64,000 bases of DNA from Acidobacteriota bacterium. Its GTDB lineage: Bacteria; Acidobacteriota; Blastocatellia; Pyrinomonadales; Pyrinomonadaceae. The stretch covers positions 1-64,000 of the forward strand of contig JAKOVX010000068.1 in the NCBI GenBank assembly GCA_029781855.1. The letters run 5' to 3'. Made by a program: the position numbers and the translations under genes. Of this stretch, positions 28,359 through 38,050 are shown one piece after another (position 1 is the first letter of the stretch; the number at the start of each line of letters is the position of its first letter). Below the pieces are notes generated by a model. The model was not told the DNA's origin. It searched no databases and was given only the letters and a program-made list of their open reading frames with translations.

Positions 28359-29774
28359 ATGAGAGTTTTCGGAAAGTTGAATTATCTTATTATCTCGGTG
28401 GCTATGGCACTGTCGCTGAGCACTGGTTTGTTTGCAAATAGACCACTTGATGCAACCGTCGGCTGCGATTGCAATCCGACGCAGGTTATAGTCCAGCTGC
28501 TAAATTCAGGCGACCTTCCCGCTGTTATCACTCAATACGGACTCGAACCAACCCCGGCTGCTCAGGTCGGATCTCCCGCGGTGTTTTTGTTGAAGATCAA
28601 TCAGAATGTCCCCAACCCACCCACACCGTCGCAAGTGGTAACCGCGATGACCGGTGACGCCCGGATATCTTTCGCTGAGGTAAACAGGAAATTATCTCAA
28701 GTCGAAACGGAAGGGCTAGCATGGACGCAGGGTCATTCCTGGGCGATCGGGCACTCATGGGCGATCGGTGGAAGCGTTAAGGGTTTGCAGTTTCAGTGGT
28801 TTCCGCAGCGAATACACCTAAACGAGGCTTTCGCTGCCGCCGGAACCAAAGGCTTGAGAACCGACAATGGTCAACCGATCGTTGTCGCTGTGCTTGATAC
28901 CGGTATCGAACTCACTCATCCAGCATTTGCGGGGCGCCTCGTTGACGTTGCTGACCGTTGGGATTTTGTTGATGGCGACAATGACCCTTCCGAGGTAGGT
29001 ATATTGCGAACGGATTCCGCATTCGGGCACGGCACGCATGTCGCTGGGATAGTGGCACAGATGGTGCCGGATGCTAAGATCATGCCGCTTCGCGTTCTCG
29101 ATCGCGACGGCTCAGGGGAATTGTGGCGAGTCACTGCCGCTCTAATTTGGGCAGCGAATCACGGTGCGGATGTCGCAAATCTAAGTCTCGGTTACCCGCA
29201 GGACGTTCGCCTACTGCACGATCTGCTAGACAATCTTGATCCCGGTACCATACCTCCGGCCACTACATTTCCGGAGCTCGGGACGCATCGGTTAGCCGTC
29301 GCGGTAGCCGCCGGCAATGGCGGAAATACGACACCGGTCTTTCCGGCTGCCGAGCAGCGGGACGGAATGCTCTCCGTCGCTGCCAGCACGCGGTACGATG
29401 GACTTGCAAATTTCGCTTCGTATGACAGAAGTTGGGTCGATGTTTCGGCTCCGGGCGAGAACATTGTAAGCGCGATCCCGGGTGGTCGTTACGGCGTTTG
29501 GAGCGGATCGTCAATGGCCTCACCCATCGTCGCCGGTATCGCAGCATTGCTAAAGGCCCAACACCCTGACCCGACCACCTACCCGGCACCGCACGACCTT
29601 TTGAACAAGGTAGTAGAGACCTCGGTGGACAAACGGTGGAATGTCCTTCCGCCATGGGGAGAGGTGCGTCTGAAACGCGTTGATGCCCTTTGCGCCGTGA
29701 CCTCTAACCTGAACTGTCCGATACCGGCGAACTTCGGAAATAATTCCGGTTTCGAGGATTTTCTTGTGAAATAG
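28359..29774 (+). CDS. Secreted S8 family (subtilisin-like) serine protease
   Basis: A 471-residue protease with signal peptide (YLIISVAMALSLSTGLFA), a prodomain of about 90 residues and the S8 domain. The triad is Asp180 (VAVLDTGIEL), His224 (FGHGTHVAG) and Ser385 (GSSMASP), with the oxyanion Asn320 in AAAGN. An odd duplicated GHSWAIGHSWAIG lies between prodomain and catalytic domain. GAGG lies just before the ATG. It is 91 bp downstream of the CHAT gene and a hairpin terminator follows it, so it closes the sigma-CHAT-protease set. There is no sorting tail or membrane anchor, so secretion or periplasmic release is expected. Confidence 0.92.
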   Translation: MRVFGKLNYLIISVAMALSLSTGLFANRPLDATVGCDCNPTQVIVQLLNSGDLPAVITQYGLEPTPAAQVGSPAVFLLKINQNVPNPPTPSQVVTAMTGDARISFAEVNRKLSQVETEGLAWTQGHSWAIGHSWAIGGSVKGLQFQWFPQRIHLNEAFAAAGTKGLRTDNGQPIVVAVLDTGIELTHPAFAGRLVDVADRWDFVDGDNDPSEVGILRTDSAFGHGTHVAGIVAQMVPDAKIMPLRVLDRDGSGELWRVTAALIWAANHGADVANLSLGYPQDVRLLHDLLDNLDPGTIPPATTFPELGTHRLAVAVAAGNGGNTTPVFPAAEQRDGMLSVAASTRYDGLANFASYDRSWVDVSAPGENIVSAIPGGRYGVWSGSSMASPIVAGIAALLKAQHPDPTTYPAPHDLLNKVVETSVDKRWNVLPPWGEVRLKRVDALCAVTSNLNCPIPANFGNNSGFEDFLVK

Positions 29775-29806
29775 TCGTCAATTCGCAGAATATCTCGGAA
29801 AGAGGG

Positions 29807-29834
29807 GCCGCACGAAAAGTGCGGCTCTTTTTTG
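29807..29834 (+). terminator. Intrinsic terminator after the S8 protease gene
   Basis: A perfect 7-bp GC-rich stem (GCCGCAC / GTGCGGC) with a 5-nt loop is followed directly by TCTTTTTT. Confidence 0.85.
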
Positions 29835-29929
29835 TTGATCGTGTCTTTTTGAAGATCGGCCGGGCACTGTGTTTCTGACGACACCTCGATCAGAGAGGTA
29901 AAAAGAAACTAAAAGGGCAGGAAATAAAA

Positions 29930-32026
29930 ATGGAAAAAATTAGAAAGATGGGTACACGTAACAGAGTTTTACCGGCAGCTGTAATAGTTGCTTTGATCGC
30001 GGCATGGGTGTCAATACCATTCTTTAAGAGCTCAGCTCAAACCGGTGGTGTAGCGATCGTCACACGGACGGCAGTACTGACGTCACCGACCGGCGGCATC
30101 AATCCACATGGAGCGGCTTCCTGGAAGCTCTATTCGGACGGTAATCGCGAACTTGAGGTCGAGGCACAGGACGTCAGCCAGGCACAGGGTTCGATCCTAG
30201 ACGCAATTATCGACGGCAACGTCGTCGGCCAAATGACGGTCGACTCGCGGCAGAGAGCAAAACTCAGCTTGAAAACGATAAACGGGCAGACGGTGCCGGT
30301 CACGAACGATGGTTCGACCGTTTCGGTAAATGTCGGCCCGACCGTTATCGTCAGCGGCATCCTGAGTGGCGGCGGCCCTAATCCGACGCCGACAGTTACA
30401 CCAACCGGTTCTCCAACGCCAACGCCCACCGGTACGCCTACAGGTACGCCCTCGCCTACACCGACTCCCACCGGCACGCCTAATCCCGGAGACCTTTTTG
30501 CCGGATTGAGCGGCCCGACGATCAACGGCGTGGTACCGCGTGGATTTGCACAATATGAGATCCACAGCAGCCGCCTCGAACTCGAGATCCGCGTTCGCCA
30601 GATCAATCTTCCCGACGGAACTTCGCTTGGTGTCGTCGTGAATGGAACATCATCAGGAAATATGGTGCTCGCCGGCGGCGAAGGACGTCTTCGGCTTCGC
30701 AGCGACAACGGCGACGTGATACCGTCCGTTGTCGTGGGTACTCCTGTTTCCCTGACAAACGGCGGCGACGCGATAATGAACGGAACCTTTGTCGGGTTCA
30801 CTGGCCCGAGCCCAACCCCGAATCCAAACCCGACTCCGACCCCGGGCAGGTATTTTGAGGCTTATCTTTCAGGCAGCCAGGTGATCCCACCGGTCACGAC
30901 GTCAGCTCGCGGCGAAATAAAGATCACTCTGAATGCAGATGAGACGCAAGCAACCGTTTCGGGCGAATACAATGCTCTTTCAAGCAGCCAGACCGGCGGA
31001 CGAATTGAGACGACCGTTGGTACAACTATGGTCGTTGTCGATCTCCCCGTCTTGGGAGGAACCGAGGGACACTTTACGCCGACGACGTTTGCGGTATCAC
31101 CTGCCCAGGTCCAACAGCTCAGAGCGGGGATTTGGCAAGCCGTCATTACGAGCACGAACAACCCGAGCGGTGAGATCGCCGGAATTCTCCTGCAGCATTC
31201 GAACGACAGCGATTTTGACGGTGACGGCACCCATGACTATGCCGTATTCCGTCCATCGACCGGAACATGGTATTCACAGAATAGCTCAGGGTTTATGGCC
31301 CAGGCGTTTGGCTCTGTGGGTGATAGGGTCGTCTCCGGTGATTATGACGGCGACGGCAAAACCGATGCTGCCGTTTACCGGAACGTCAACGGCCAGGGAG
31401 TGTGGACTATCAGCCGCAGTTCGGACGGCGGCGTGACAACCGTACCGTTCGGCCTTGCCACAGATGTTCCTGTACGCGGGGACTTTGATGGAGACCGTCG
31501 TCTCGACTTCGCAGTTTTCCGCCCGTCAAGTGGTCTTTGGTACATCCTGAAGAGTGACAATTCAGGCGTTCTGATCACCCAATTCGGCTTGGCTGAAGAC
31601 CGGCCGATCCCGGCAGACATGGACGGTGACGGAAAAGACGACATCGTCGTATTTCGGCCCAGCCTGGGTAACTGGTATTGGCTTAGAAGTTCGGATGGCC
31701 AGTTTCGGGCGGCGCACTTCGGTCAAACCGGCGACATCCCGGTACGCGGCGATTTTGACGCGGACGGCAGAAGCGATATGACGGTATTTCGCCCGTCGAC
31801 CGGTGCCTGGTATGTTTACCGGAGCTCGAACGGGAGCTTCTTTGGCGTGCCGTTCGGCCTGGATGGCGACATACCGGTCGCAGGTGATTACGACAGTGAC
31901 GGAATTACCGACATCGCGGTGTTCCGGCCCTCAGACGGAATGTGGTATGTTCTCCGAAGTTCGGACGGAAGCTTCCAAACTTTCAGGTTTGGACTTAACG
32001 GTGACATTCCGGTAATTGCCCAATAG
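29930..32026 (+). CDS. Secreted CHRD and FG-GAP/VCBS repeat protein
   Basis: A 698-residue exported protein starting with a membrane or signal segment (VLPAAVIVALIAAWVSIPFF). Two similar ~110-residue units (residues ~45-150 and ~185-300) are separated by Thr/Pro-rich linkers. A CHRD domain follows (RYFEAYLSGSQVIPPVTTSA, GEIAGILLQH). Six tandem ~46-residue repeats of the form DFDGDGxxDxAVFRPSxGxWY end the protein. They carry calcium-binding DxDGDG motifs and should build a beta-propeller. AGGA precedes the ATG. Role unknown; surface or extracellular binding is likely. The last repeats are close relatives of those in the next gene. Confidence 0.85.
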   Translation: MEKIRKMGTRNRVLPAAVIVALIAAWVSIPFFKSSAQTGGVAIVTRTAVLTSPTGGINPHGAASWKLYSDGNRELEVEAQDVSQAQGSILDAIIDGNVVGQMTVDSRQRAKLSLKTINGQTVPVTNDGSTVSVNVGPTVIVSGILSGGGPNPTPTVTPTGSPTPTPTGTPTGTPSPTPTPTGTPNPGDLFAGLSGPTINGVVPRGFAQYEIHSSRLELEIRVRQINLPDGTSLGVVVNGTSSGNMVLAGGEGRLRLRSDNGDVIPSVVVGTPVSLTNGGDAIMNGTFVGFTGPSPTPNPNPTPTPGRYFEAYLSGSQVIPPVTTSARGEIKITLNADETQATVSGEYNALSSSQTGGRIETTVGTTMVVVDLPVLGGTEGHFTPTTFAVSPAQVQQLRAGIWQAVITSTNNPSGEIAGILLQHSNDSDFDGDGTHDYAVFRPSTGTWYSQNSSGFMAQAFGSVGDRVVSGDYDGDGKTDAAVYRNVNGQGVWTISRSSDGGVTTVPFGLATDVPVRGDFDGDRRLDFAVFRPSSGLWYILKSDNSGVLITQFGLAEDRPIPADMDGDGKDDIVVFRPSLGNWYWLRSSDGQFRAAHFGQTGDIPVRGDFDADGRSDMTVFRPSTGAWYVYRSSNGSFFGVPFGLDGDIPVAGDYDSDGITDIAVFRPSDGMWYVLRSSDGSFQTFRFGLNGDIPVIAQ

Positions 32027-32159
32027 CTGCCCGAGGCAGGGGGAAACCTGCCTCCTTTACGCGCTTTACGCGGGCGGTTTCGATCGGATCAGTCAAGCTG
32101 GTATTCCCACGGATCACGAATACCATCCGAATGAACCTGAATTTGAACTGATTCGTTTT

Positions 32160-32198
32160 CCCGGCCGAATAGCCCTTCATTCGGCCGGGATCTTTGTA
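32160..32198 (+). terminator. Strong hairpin, probable terminator
   Basis: An 11-bp perfect stem (CCCGGCCGAAT at 32160-32170 with its complement at 32179-32189) and an 8-nt loop is followed by ATCTTTGTATT. It is the main feature of the 333-bp gap between the two propeller-protein genes; no gene is visible in the rest. Confidence 0.7.
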
Positions 32199-32359
32199 TT
32201 GAAGGGCTTAACAGTGCTGAGCGAGCCAGTATTGTAAATTTGGACTGAATTTTTGCAATGTGATCCACGCAGAAACATCATTTGGCTGTCTTTCGCCATA
32301 TCTCCGGCGCACTGTGTGAAGTAAGCACCCGAATTTGATCGTGGTGAGGGAGATTCATT

Positions 32360-35300
32360 ATGAAATACGTCCACCGTCATTTAGTCATTCTACTCGGCAT
32401 CATTCTCATTGCGATCTGCGGCCCTTTGTCATGGTCGACAATTCAACGAGTCGTACTGACCGATTCAAATGCTCAGGATACCTCGCAGACGGTGGATGAC
32501 ATCGCAAGCGGGAACGGGACAGCATCGATAGAGCCCCGAAAACCTGGTGATCTCTACGGAAAGCTCCCGATAGTCTTTGAACCGAACGTCGGTCAGACCG
32601 ATCCATCTGTCCGATTCGTGTCTCGCGGAAGCGGTTACACGATGTTCCTGACCGGTACGGAAGCAGTATTGAAAATACAGAAGATCGGAAAAAAAACCGA
32701 TGACGACAAAGCCGCCGCGATAAGGATGAACATCTTGGGCGCCAACCCAGCAGCCGTATCGACCGGAGTCGAACCAACTGGGGGAATTTCGAACTATCTG
32801 ATCGGCAATGACCCGTCGCAATGGCGCACCGACATTCCAAGTTATCGGCGCGTACGCTACGAGGACGTGTATCCTGGTATCGATATTGTCTATTACGGCG
32901 ATTCACAGCGTCTTGAGTACGACTTTGTCGTGGAGCCGAACGCAGATCCTACCCGTATCGGGCTGTCGTTCGACGGAGCATCACGGGCGAAGGTCGACAA
33001 CCGGTCCGGCGATCTCGTACTCGAGACGTCTGCCGGCACGATCCGGCAACTCAAACCATACGTCTATCAGCAGATAAATGGAGAAAGAGCGGAAGTTGCA
33101 AGCTCATATAGAGCCACAGCTGAAGAAGATGGAACCGTTCGAGTCTCGATCGATCTTGCCGACTATGATCACTCGCGGCAGTTGATCATTGATCCGGTGC
33201 TAGCATACGGGAGTTACCTGGGCGGCAGCGGGTACGACGAGGGCCGCGGGATCACAGTCGATTCGGCTGGCAATGCGTATGTCGTCGGAACGACCACGTC
33301 GCTCGATTTTCCGACGACCCCTGGTACCATCAAGCCAAATTTGCTTCCCCGTAATGGGCTGCCCGGCTCATATTGGTACGATGCTTTCGTTACGAAGATC
33401 GATCCGACGGGCACTGCGGTCGTTTTCTCGACGTATTTCGGAGGACGCGAAGGCAGCGAGATCGGTACCGGCGTCCAGGTCGACCCGAACGGAAACATCA
33501 TTTTCAGCGGAACGACGACCGCTTCCGATCTGCCGACGTTAAATGCCTATCAATCTACTTTCGGCGGCACTGACGACGCTTTTGCCGCAAAGCTGAACCC
33601 GACAGGGTCGGCACTTATGTACTCCACATATCTAGGCGGCAACAACACGGACACGGGCGGGCGGATCGCACTGAATCGGACGACTGGCGACGCCGTCTTC
33701 GTCGGTTCCGCGTCTTCACCGAACTTTCCAACAACGCCCGGCGCCTACAAACCGAAACTCTGCGATTCTCCGATCACTTGCAGCGGGATATTCTACTCGG
33801 GCAGCTATATTGTTAAGCTCAGTTCGGCTGGGAATGCCATCTATTCGACACTTTTCGATGCCGGTATTAACGATGTCACTCTCGACGCGAGCGATAACGC
33901 ACTTATCGGCGGAGCGGTCGGTGTTCTCAATTTCCCAACGACGCCGGGAGCCTTCCAGCCGGCGTCATCCGGTGGTGTCGAGGGATTTCTTGCCAAGCTC
34001 AATCCCGCCGGAAACGCGGTCGTTTACGGTACATATCTCGGAGGCGGTTTTCAATCCGACCGTGTAATGGGTGTGACGATTGATCCTGCGGGCTCTATAT
34101 ACGCAGTCGGGAGGACCGAAAACGCTGCATTTCCGGTGACGCCCGGTGTCTTTGACGGCACATTCAACGGCGGCGAAGATGCATTCGTTACCAAACTGGA
34201 TCCGACCGGGTCGACGCTTGTATATTCAACGTTCTTTGGCGGCCAGGGAGCCGACCAGCCGTTCGCGATCGCGGTCGGCAGCGACGGCGGAGCCTTTATT
34301 GCCGGCGAAACGTTTTCGGGTACTACCTTTCCGACCCGAAATTCACTCATCGTCCCACCTGCCTCGATATTTGCGGCACGGTTCAGTCCGGACGCGTCAT
34401 CGCTTGTGTATTCGACATTGCTGGGCCAGGGTGGAGCTTACGCCTTGGCGGTGGATAATTCAGACAACGCCTATGTTGCCGGCCTCACAACCAGCGCGAT
34501 CGTGACCCCAAACTCGTTTCAACCTAATCGAGGGGCCGTCGATTCACAAAGCTCTCCGAAAGACGCTTTCGTAATAAAGATCGCGACAGGCGACGAAAAT
34601 GCACCGTCGTTCGCCATCAGCGGAACTGTGATCGACGACAATTTCGGATTCAACAATGATTATTCGGCTATCATCGTGACGATTAGCGGGACGGTCAACC
34701 GGTCATATTCCCCATCTAGTCCCGGAAATGGCGTTGCGGCGTTTTCGTTCGGCAATTTGCCGGCTGGCGGCAACTACACCATTACTGCCCGAAAGGCCGG
34801 TTATGTGACGGATCCGACGAGCGTAGTCTTCAATAACCTCGGGGCCAATCAGTCTGCAGATTTTCATATCTTGCGGAACCAGCCTCCGTCGGGTGTGATA
34901 ACAAGTCCGATCCATGGTACGACGTTTAACGCACCTGCCACGATCACTATCCAGGCCACTGCCACCGATCCTGATGGAGATGCTATCCAGAAGGTCGAAT
35001 TTATCGCCTACAACAGCAATACCGGAAACATTCCGCTTGGTACCGATACGTCCGCTCCGTATGAATTCACCTGGTCGAACGTTCCCGTGGGTACGTATGC
35101 ATTGTATGCCATACCGACTGATAGTCACGGTCTACGCGGTATTTCGACCGAGGTAGTTCACGTATTTGTGATCGATCCGACCGTTCCGAGTGTCAACATC
35201 ACAAGCCCGACGGAGGGCGATACGTTTGCCGAGGGCGACAACATTACCCTAAGCGCAAATGTATCCTCATCGATCACTATCCTTGAATTCTACGATCAAT

Positions 35301-37699
35301 CAAACACGTTGATCGGCCGTCGGATCTCAGCTCCGTGGACTACTCAGTGGAGAGTAATGTCGCACGGGAATTACACGATCACGGCCAAGGGCTATACCTC
35401 GCAGGGACAAACAGTTTTCTCGTCGCCGGTAAACATAGTCGTGAACCCGATAAACCATCGGATCTCGGGCACTATTACCGACAGCATCACAAATTCTCCG
35501 CTGGCCGGCGTTTCGCTCAATCTGATATGTCCAAGCACTCCTTCAATTACCGCCCAGACAACGACCGACGCGAGCGGAAATTATCTTTTCACAGACCTCG
35601 GAACGACGCCGAACGATAGCGTGACAATCACGCCGAGCCTGACGGGGTATACGTTCGATCCGCCGAACCGGAGCACCGGTTTCTTGGGGTACATTACCAA
35701 TTGGACCAATCAAAATTATTCTGCCGTTCGGTCGACGGGGATCTCGGTTGCGATGACAAGCCCTACCGGCGGTCAGATCTTTACCGCACCGGCGAGCATT
35801 AACCTCGCCGCAAACGCATCGACCACAGCAGGGACGATCACCAAGGTAGAGTTTTACGAAGCTGGCGTGACCCCGGTCCTGCTCGGGACAGATACCTCCG
35901 AGCCGTTCGAGTTTCCGCTCATCGGCGTTGCCGCGGGTAGCCATGGTTATTTTGCCAGGGCCACCGACAGCACAAACGCGGTCGCCGACTCGGCTGTTGT
36001 TCTCATTACCGTAATTCCACCGGTTTCAACCGTACGGCTCCAGGGCGTTACGCAAAACCCGGGCGGCGGTCCGATGCCGGGAATAACGGTGCGGCTTGTC
36101 GGAACTGCTAACGGGGATCCGGTTCTCCAGAGCTCTATTTCAAACATAAATGGAGCTTACGGATTCTTTAACCTTCCGGCCGGAGGGAATTACACGATCA
36201 CGCCGGAGGCACCGAACACCACATTCACGCCGCCGTCGGCATCGTTCGCCAATGTTGTCAATGACATCTTTGACATCGATTTTGTAGCTTCAGCGGCCAA
36301 CCAACCGCCAACTGTTCAGTTCAACAGCCCAGCGAATGGTGCAGTTTTCACAATGCCAGCACCAATTCCGATCAATGTCACAGCAGCGGACAGTGACGGA
36401 ACGATCGCCCATCTGACCGTATCTGCGCAAAGCCGGACGTTTGTGCAAACGATCGGGGATACGAATAACGGCAGTCTCGTCCTTAACTGGCAGCCAAATC
36501 TTCCCGGCGAATACACATTGTGGGCACAGGCCCGCGACAACGGCGGACTGCAAACGACAACCTCTATCACGATCACGGTCATTCGACCGGCCGCGGTCTC
36601 GGTATCAGGACGCGTCGTGGACCGGAACAGCATCGGTATCGAAGGCGTTACATTGACGCTCAAAGACCTGCCGAACGAAGCAACGGTGATCGCCACCGCC
36701 GTGACGGACGCGAACGGTAATTACACTATTCCGGGCATCACCACGTTTCACGATTATGTTCTTGCGGCGTCGAAGCAGGATCATACATTTTCGCCGCAGA
36801 GACGCACATTCTTCAATCTCGCGGTCGATCAAACGACCGCTGATTTCACCGGTACATTACAGGTTCAACCATCAGATTTCGATGGTGACGGAAACTCGGA
36901 CCTCGCCGTCTGGCGGCCGTCAAGCGGCGTCTGGCATATTAACCGGTCTGCCGATAACGGCTACTCTGCAACGCAGTTCGGCGGAGCTTCGTTCGGTGAC
37001 GTGGTCGTGCCGGGCAACTACGACGGCGATAAGAAGATCGACTACGCCGTATTCCGAGGCGGGATTTGGTACATAATGAACAGCTCGGACGGTACCGTTC
37101 GTATGGTCGCATTTGGATTGCCAAACGATCTTCCGGTTCCGGGCGATTTTGACGGTGACGGAAAGACCGATGTCGCCGTCTGGCGGCCGTCCGACGGTAA
37201 CTGGTATGTCATGCGGAGTTCGGACGGTGCATTTCAAGTCAATCATTTCGGAACAATCGGCGATCTGCCGGTCGCGGGCGACTTTGACGGCGACGGTATT
37301 ACCGATCTTGCTGTCTGGCGGCCAAATACCGGCGTATGGTACGTACTCCAGAGTTCGGACGGTTCGATCTCGACGATCACGTTCGGCCAAAACGGTGACA
37401 AACCCGTGATCGGAGACTTCGACGGTGACAAGAAGATCGACCATGCGGTTTATCGACCTTCGAACGGGGTGTGGTACATACTTCAAAGTTCAGACAGTGC
37501 GTTCAGGTTCGTCCAGTGGGGAGTTTCAACCGACGAACTCGTCCCGGGCGACTACGATCACGACGGGAAAACGGACATCGCCGTATTTCGTGGTTCCGAA
37601 GGGAATTGGTACATACTCAGAAGTTCAACCGGGAACTATACGATCACGCACTTTGGAGCGTCCGGCGATATCGCGATCCCCGCCGCGTATATTAGATGA
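32360..37699 (+). CDS. Giant secreted SBBP-repeat / Ig-like / FG-GAP protein
   Basis: A 1779-residue exported protein. After the signal anchor (LVILLGIILIAICGPLSW) comes a conserved N-terminal domain (GKLPIVFEPNVGQTDPSVRF, SGYTMFLTGTEAVL). SBBP-type beta-propeller repeats follow to about residue 750 (GSYLGGSGYDEGRGITVDSA, DFPTTPG repeated). Then come carboxypeptidase-regulatory and Big/Ig-like domains (ISGTITDSITNSPLAGVSLN, ITSPTEGDTFAEGDNITLSA). Six FG-GAP repeats form the C-terminus, like those of the upstream protein. It is probably anchored at, or released from, the cell surface as an adhesin or binding scaffold; no catalytic motif was seen. Confidence 0.88.
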   Translation: MKYVHRHLVILLGIILIAICGPLSWSTIQRVVLTDSNAQDTSQTVDDIASGNGTASIEPRKPGDLYGKLPIVFEPNVGQTDPSVRFVSRGSGYTMFLTGTEAVLKIQKIGKKTDDDKAAAIRMNILGANPAAVSTGVEPTGGISNYLIGNDPSQWRTDIPSYRRVRYEDVYPGIDIVYYGDSQRLEYDFVVEPNADPTRIGLSFDGASRAKVDNRSGDLVLETSAGTIRQLKPYVYQQINGERAEVASSYRATAEEDGTVRVSIDLADYDHSRQLIIDPVLAYGSYLGGSGYDEGRGITVDSAGNAYVVGTTTSLDFPTTPGTIKPNLLPRNGLPGSYWYDAFVTKIDPTGTAVVFSTYFGGREGSEIGTGVQVDPNGNIIFSGTTTASDLPTLNAYQSTFGGTDDAFAAKLNPTGSALMYSTYLGGNNTDTGGRIALNRTTGDAVFVGSASSPNFPTTPGAYKPKLCDSPITCSGIFYSGSYIVKLSSAGNAIYSTLFDAGINDVTLDASDNALIGGAVGVLNFPTTPGAFQPASSGGVEGFLAKLNPAGNAVVYGTYLGGGFQSDRVMGVTIDPAGSIYAVGRTENAAFPVTPGVFDGTFNGGEDAFVTKLDPTGSTLVYSTFFGGQGADQPFAIAVGSDGGAFIAGETFSGTTFPTRNSLIVPPASIFAARFSPDASSLVYSTLLGQGGAYALAVDNSDNAYVAGLTTSAIVTPNSFQPNRGAVDSQSSPKDAFVIKIATGDENAPSFAISGTVIDDNFGFNNDYSAIIVTISGTVNRSYSPSSPGNGVAAFSFGNLPAGGNYTITARKAGYVTDPTSVVFNNLGANQSADFHILRNQPPSGVITSPIHGTTFNAPATITIQATATDPDGDAIQKVEFIAYNSNTGNIPLGTDTSAPYEFTWSNVPVGTYALYAIPTDSHGLRGISTEVVHVFVIDPTVPSVNITSPTEGDTFAEGDNITLSANVSSSITILEFYDQSNTLIGRRISAPWTTQWRVMSHGNYTITAKGYTSQGQTVFSSPVNIVVNPINHRISGTITDSITNSPLAGVSLNLICPSTPSITAQTTTDASGNYLFTDLGTTPNDSVTITPSLTGYTFDPPNRSTGFLGYITNWTNQNYSAVRSTGISVAMTSPTGGQIFTAPASINLAANASTTAGTITKVEFYEAGVTPVLLGTDTSEPFEFPLIGVAAGSHGYFARATDSTNAVADSAVVLITVIPPVSTVRLQGVTQNPGGGPMPGITVRLVGTANGDPVLQSSISNINGAYGFFNLPAGGNYTITPEAPNTTFTPPSASFANVVNDIFDIDFVASAANQPPTVQFNSPANGAVFTMPAPIPINVTAADSDGTIAHLTVSAQSRTFVQTIGDTNNGSLVLNWQPNLPGEYTLWAQARDNGGLQTTTSITITVIRPAAVSVSGRVVDRNSIGIEGVTLTLKDLPNEATVIATAVTDANGNYTIPGITTFHDYVLAASKQDHTFSPQRRTFFNLAVDQTTADFTGTLQVQPSDFDGDGNSDLAVWRPSSGVWHINRSADNGYSATQFGGASFGDVVVPGNYDGDKKIDYAVFRGGIWYIMNSSDGTVRMVAFGLPNDLPVPGDFDGDGKTDVAVWRPSDGNWYVMRSSDGAFQVNHFGTIGDLPVAGDFDGDGITDLAVWRPNTGVWYVLQSSDGSISTITFGQNGDKPVIGDFDGDKKIDHAVYRPSNGVWYILQSSDSAFRFVQWGVSTDELVPGDYDHDGKTDIAVFRGSEGNWYILRSSTGNYTITHFGASGDIAIPAAYIR

Positions 37700-37854
37700 A
37701 GCGCAGCGATCTGATGAATCTTAACCGGAAACCGTCCTCGAGGGCGTCAGGCAGGATTGCAAAACTCGCCATGCAGGTTCATTAGGTGTGATGCAAATTG
37801 ATCACGCCGGGTCGAACGGATTCGTTCCAACTGCGTTTTTCGGCAGACCTAAAA

Positions 37855-37881
37855 ATAGGGCTTCAGCGTTTGTTGCTGAGG
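37855..37881 (-). terminator. Hairpin after the tRNA-like relic
   Basis: An 11-bp stem (AGGGCTTCAGC with GCTGAGGCCCT, one G-T pair) and a 7-nt loop. Read on the minus strand it is followed by ATTTTTAGG. It therefore fits a terminator for a minus-strand transcript coming from the tRNA-like sequence at 37895-37968. It could also stop the plus-strand giant gene, but there the T-run is missing. Confidence 0.5.
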
Positions 37882-37894
37882 CCCTTATATCTAC

Positions 37895-37968
37895 TGGAGC
37901 CGGTGATCAGACTCGAACTTACGACCGGATGATTACACGTTCATTTCAACGAAAAGTCACCGAAGGCC
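37895..37968 (-). pseudogene. Decayed tRNA-Thr-like sequence
   Basis: On the minus strand the 3' half reads like a tRNA: anticodon region GTGTAATCATC, T-arm GTAAGTTCGAGTCTGAT (one mismatch in the stem), acceptor CACCGGC, then T and CCA. The would-be 5' acceptor is GCCttcGGTG, with three extra bases. The D-arm is not foldable and the anticodon stem pairs with an 8-nt instead of a 7-nt loop. TGT at the anticodon position would give tRNA-Thr. I judge it non-functional, a relic or attachment-site remnant. A hairpin with a T-run follows the CCA end. Confidence 0.55.
37928..37953. repeat. Direct repeat, right copy
   Basis: It matches 23659-23684 at 24 of 26 bases, same orientation, and lies across the anticodon arm of the tRNA-like relic. 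The pair brackets the sigma/CHAT/propeller gene segment. Confidence 0.65.
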
Positions 37969-38050
37969 ATTCAGGGTTATGAGTCTGTATTGACTGAACT
38001 GCAGATACTCGCCAATCGCTCATTAGCGCTACATGTATGCAGATTGCTTC

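Noticed and set aside
37895-37968. Functional tRNA-Thr
   Set aside because: The 5' acceptor has three extra bases, the D-arm does not fold, and the anticodon stem and T-stem have defects, so it is reported as a relic.
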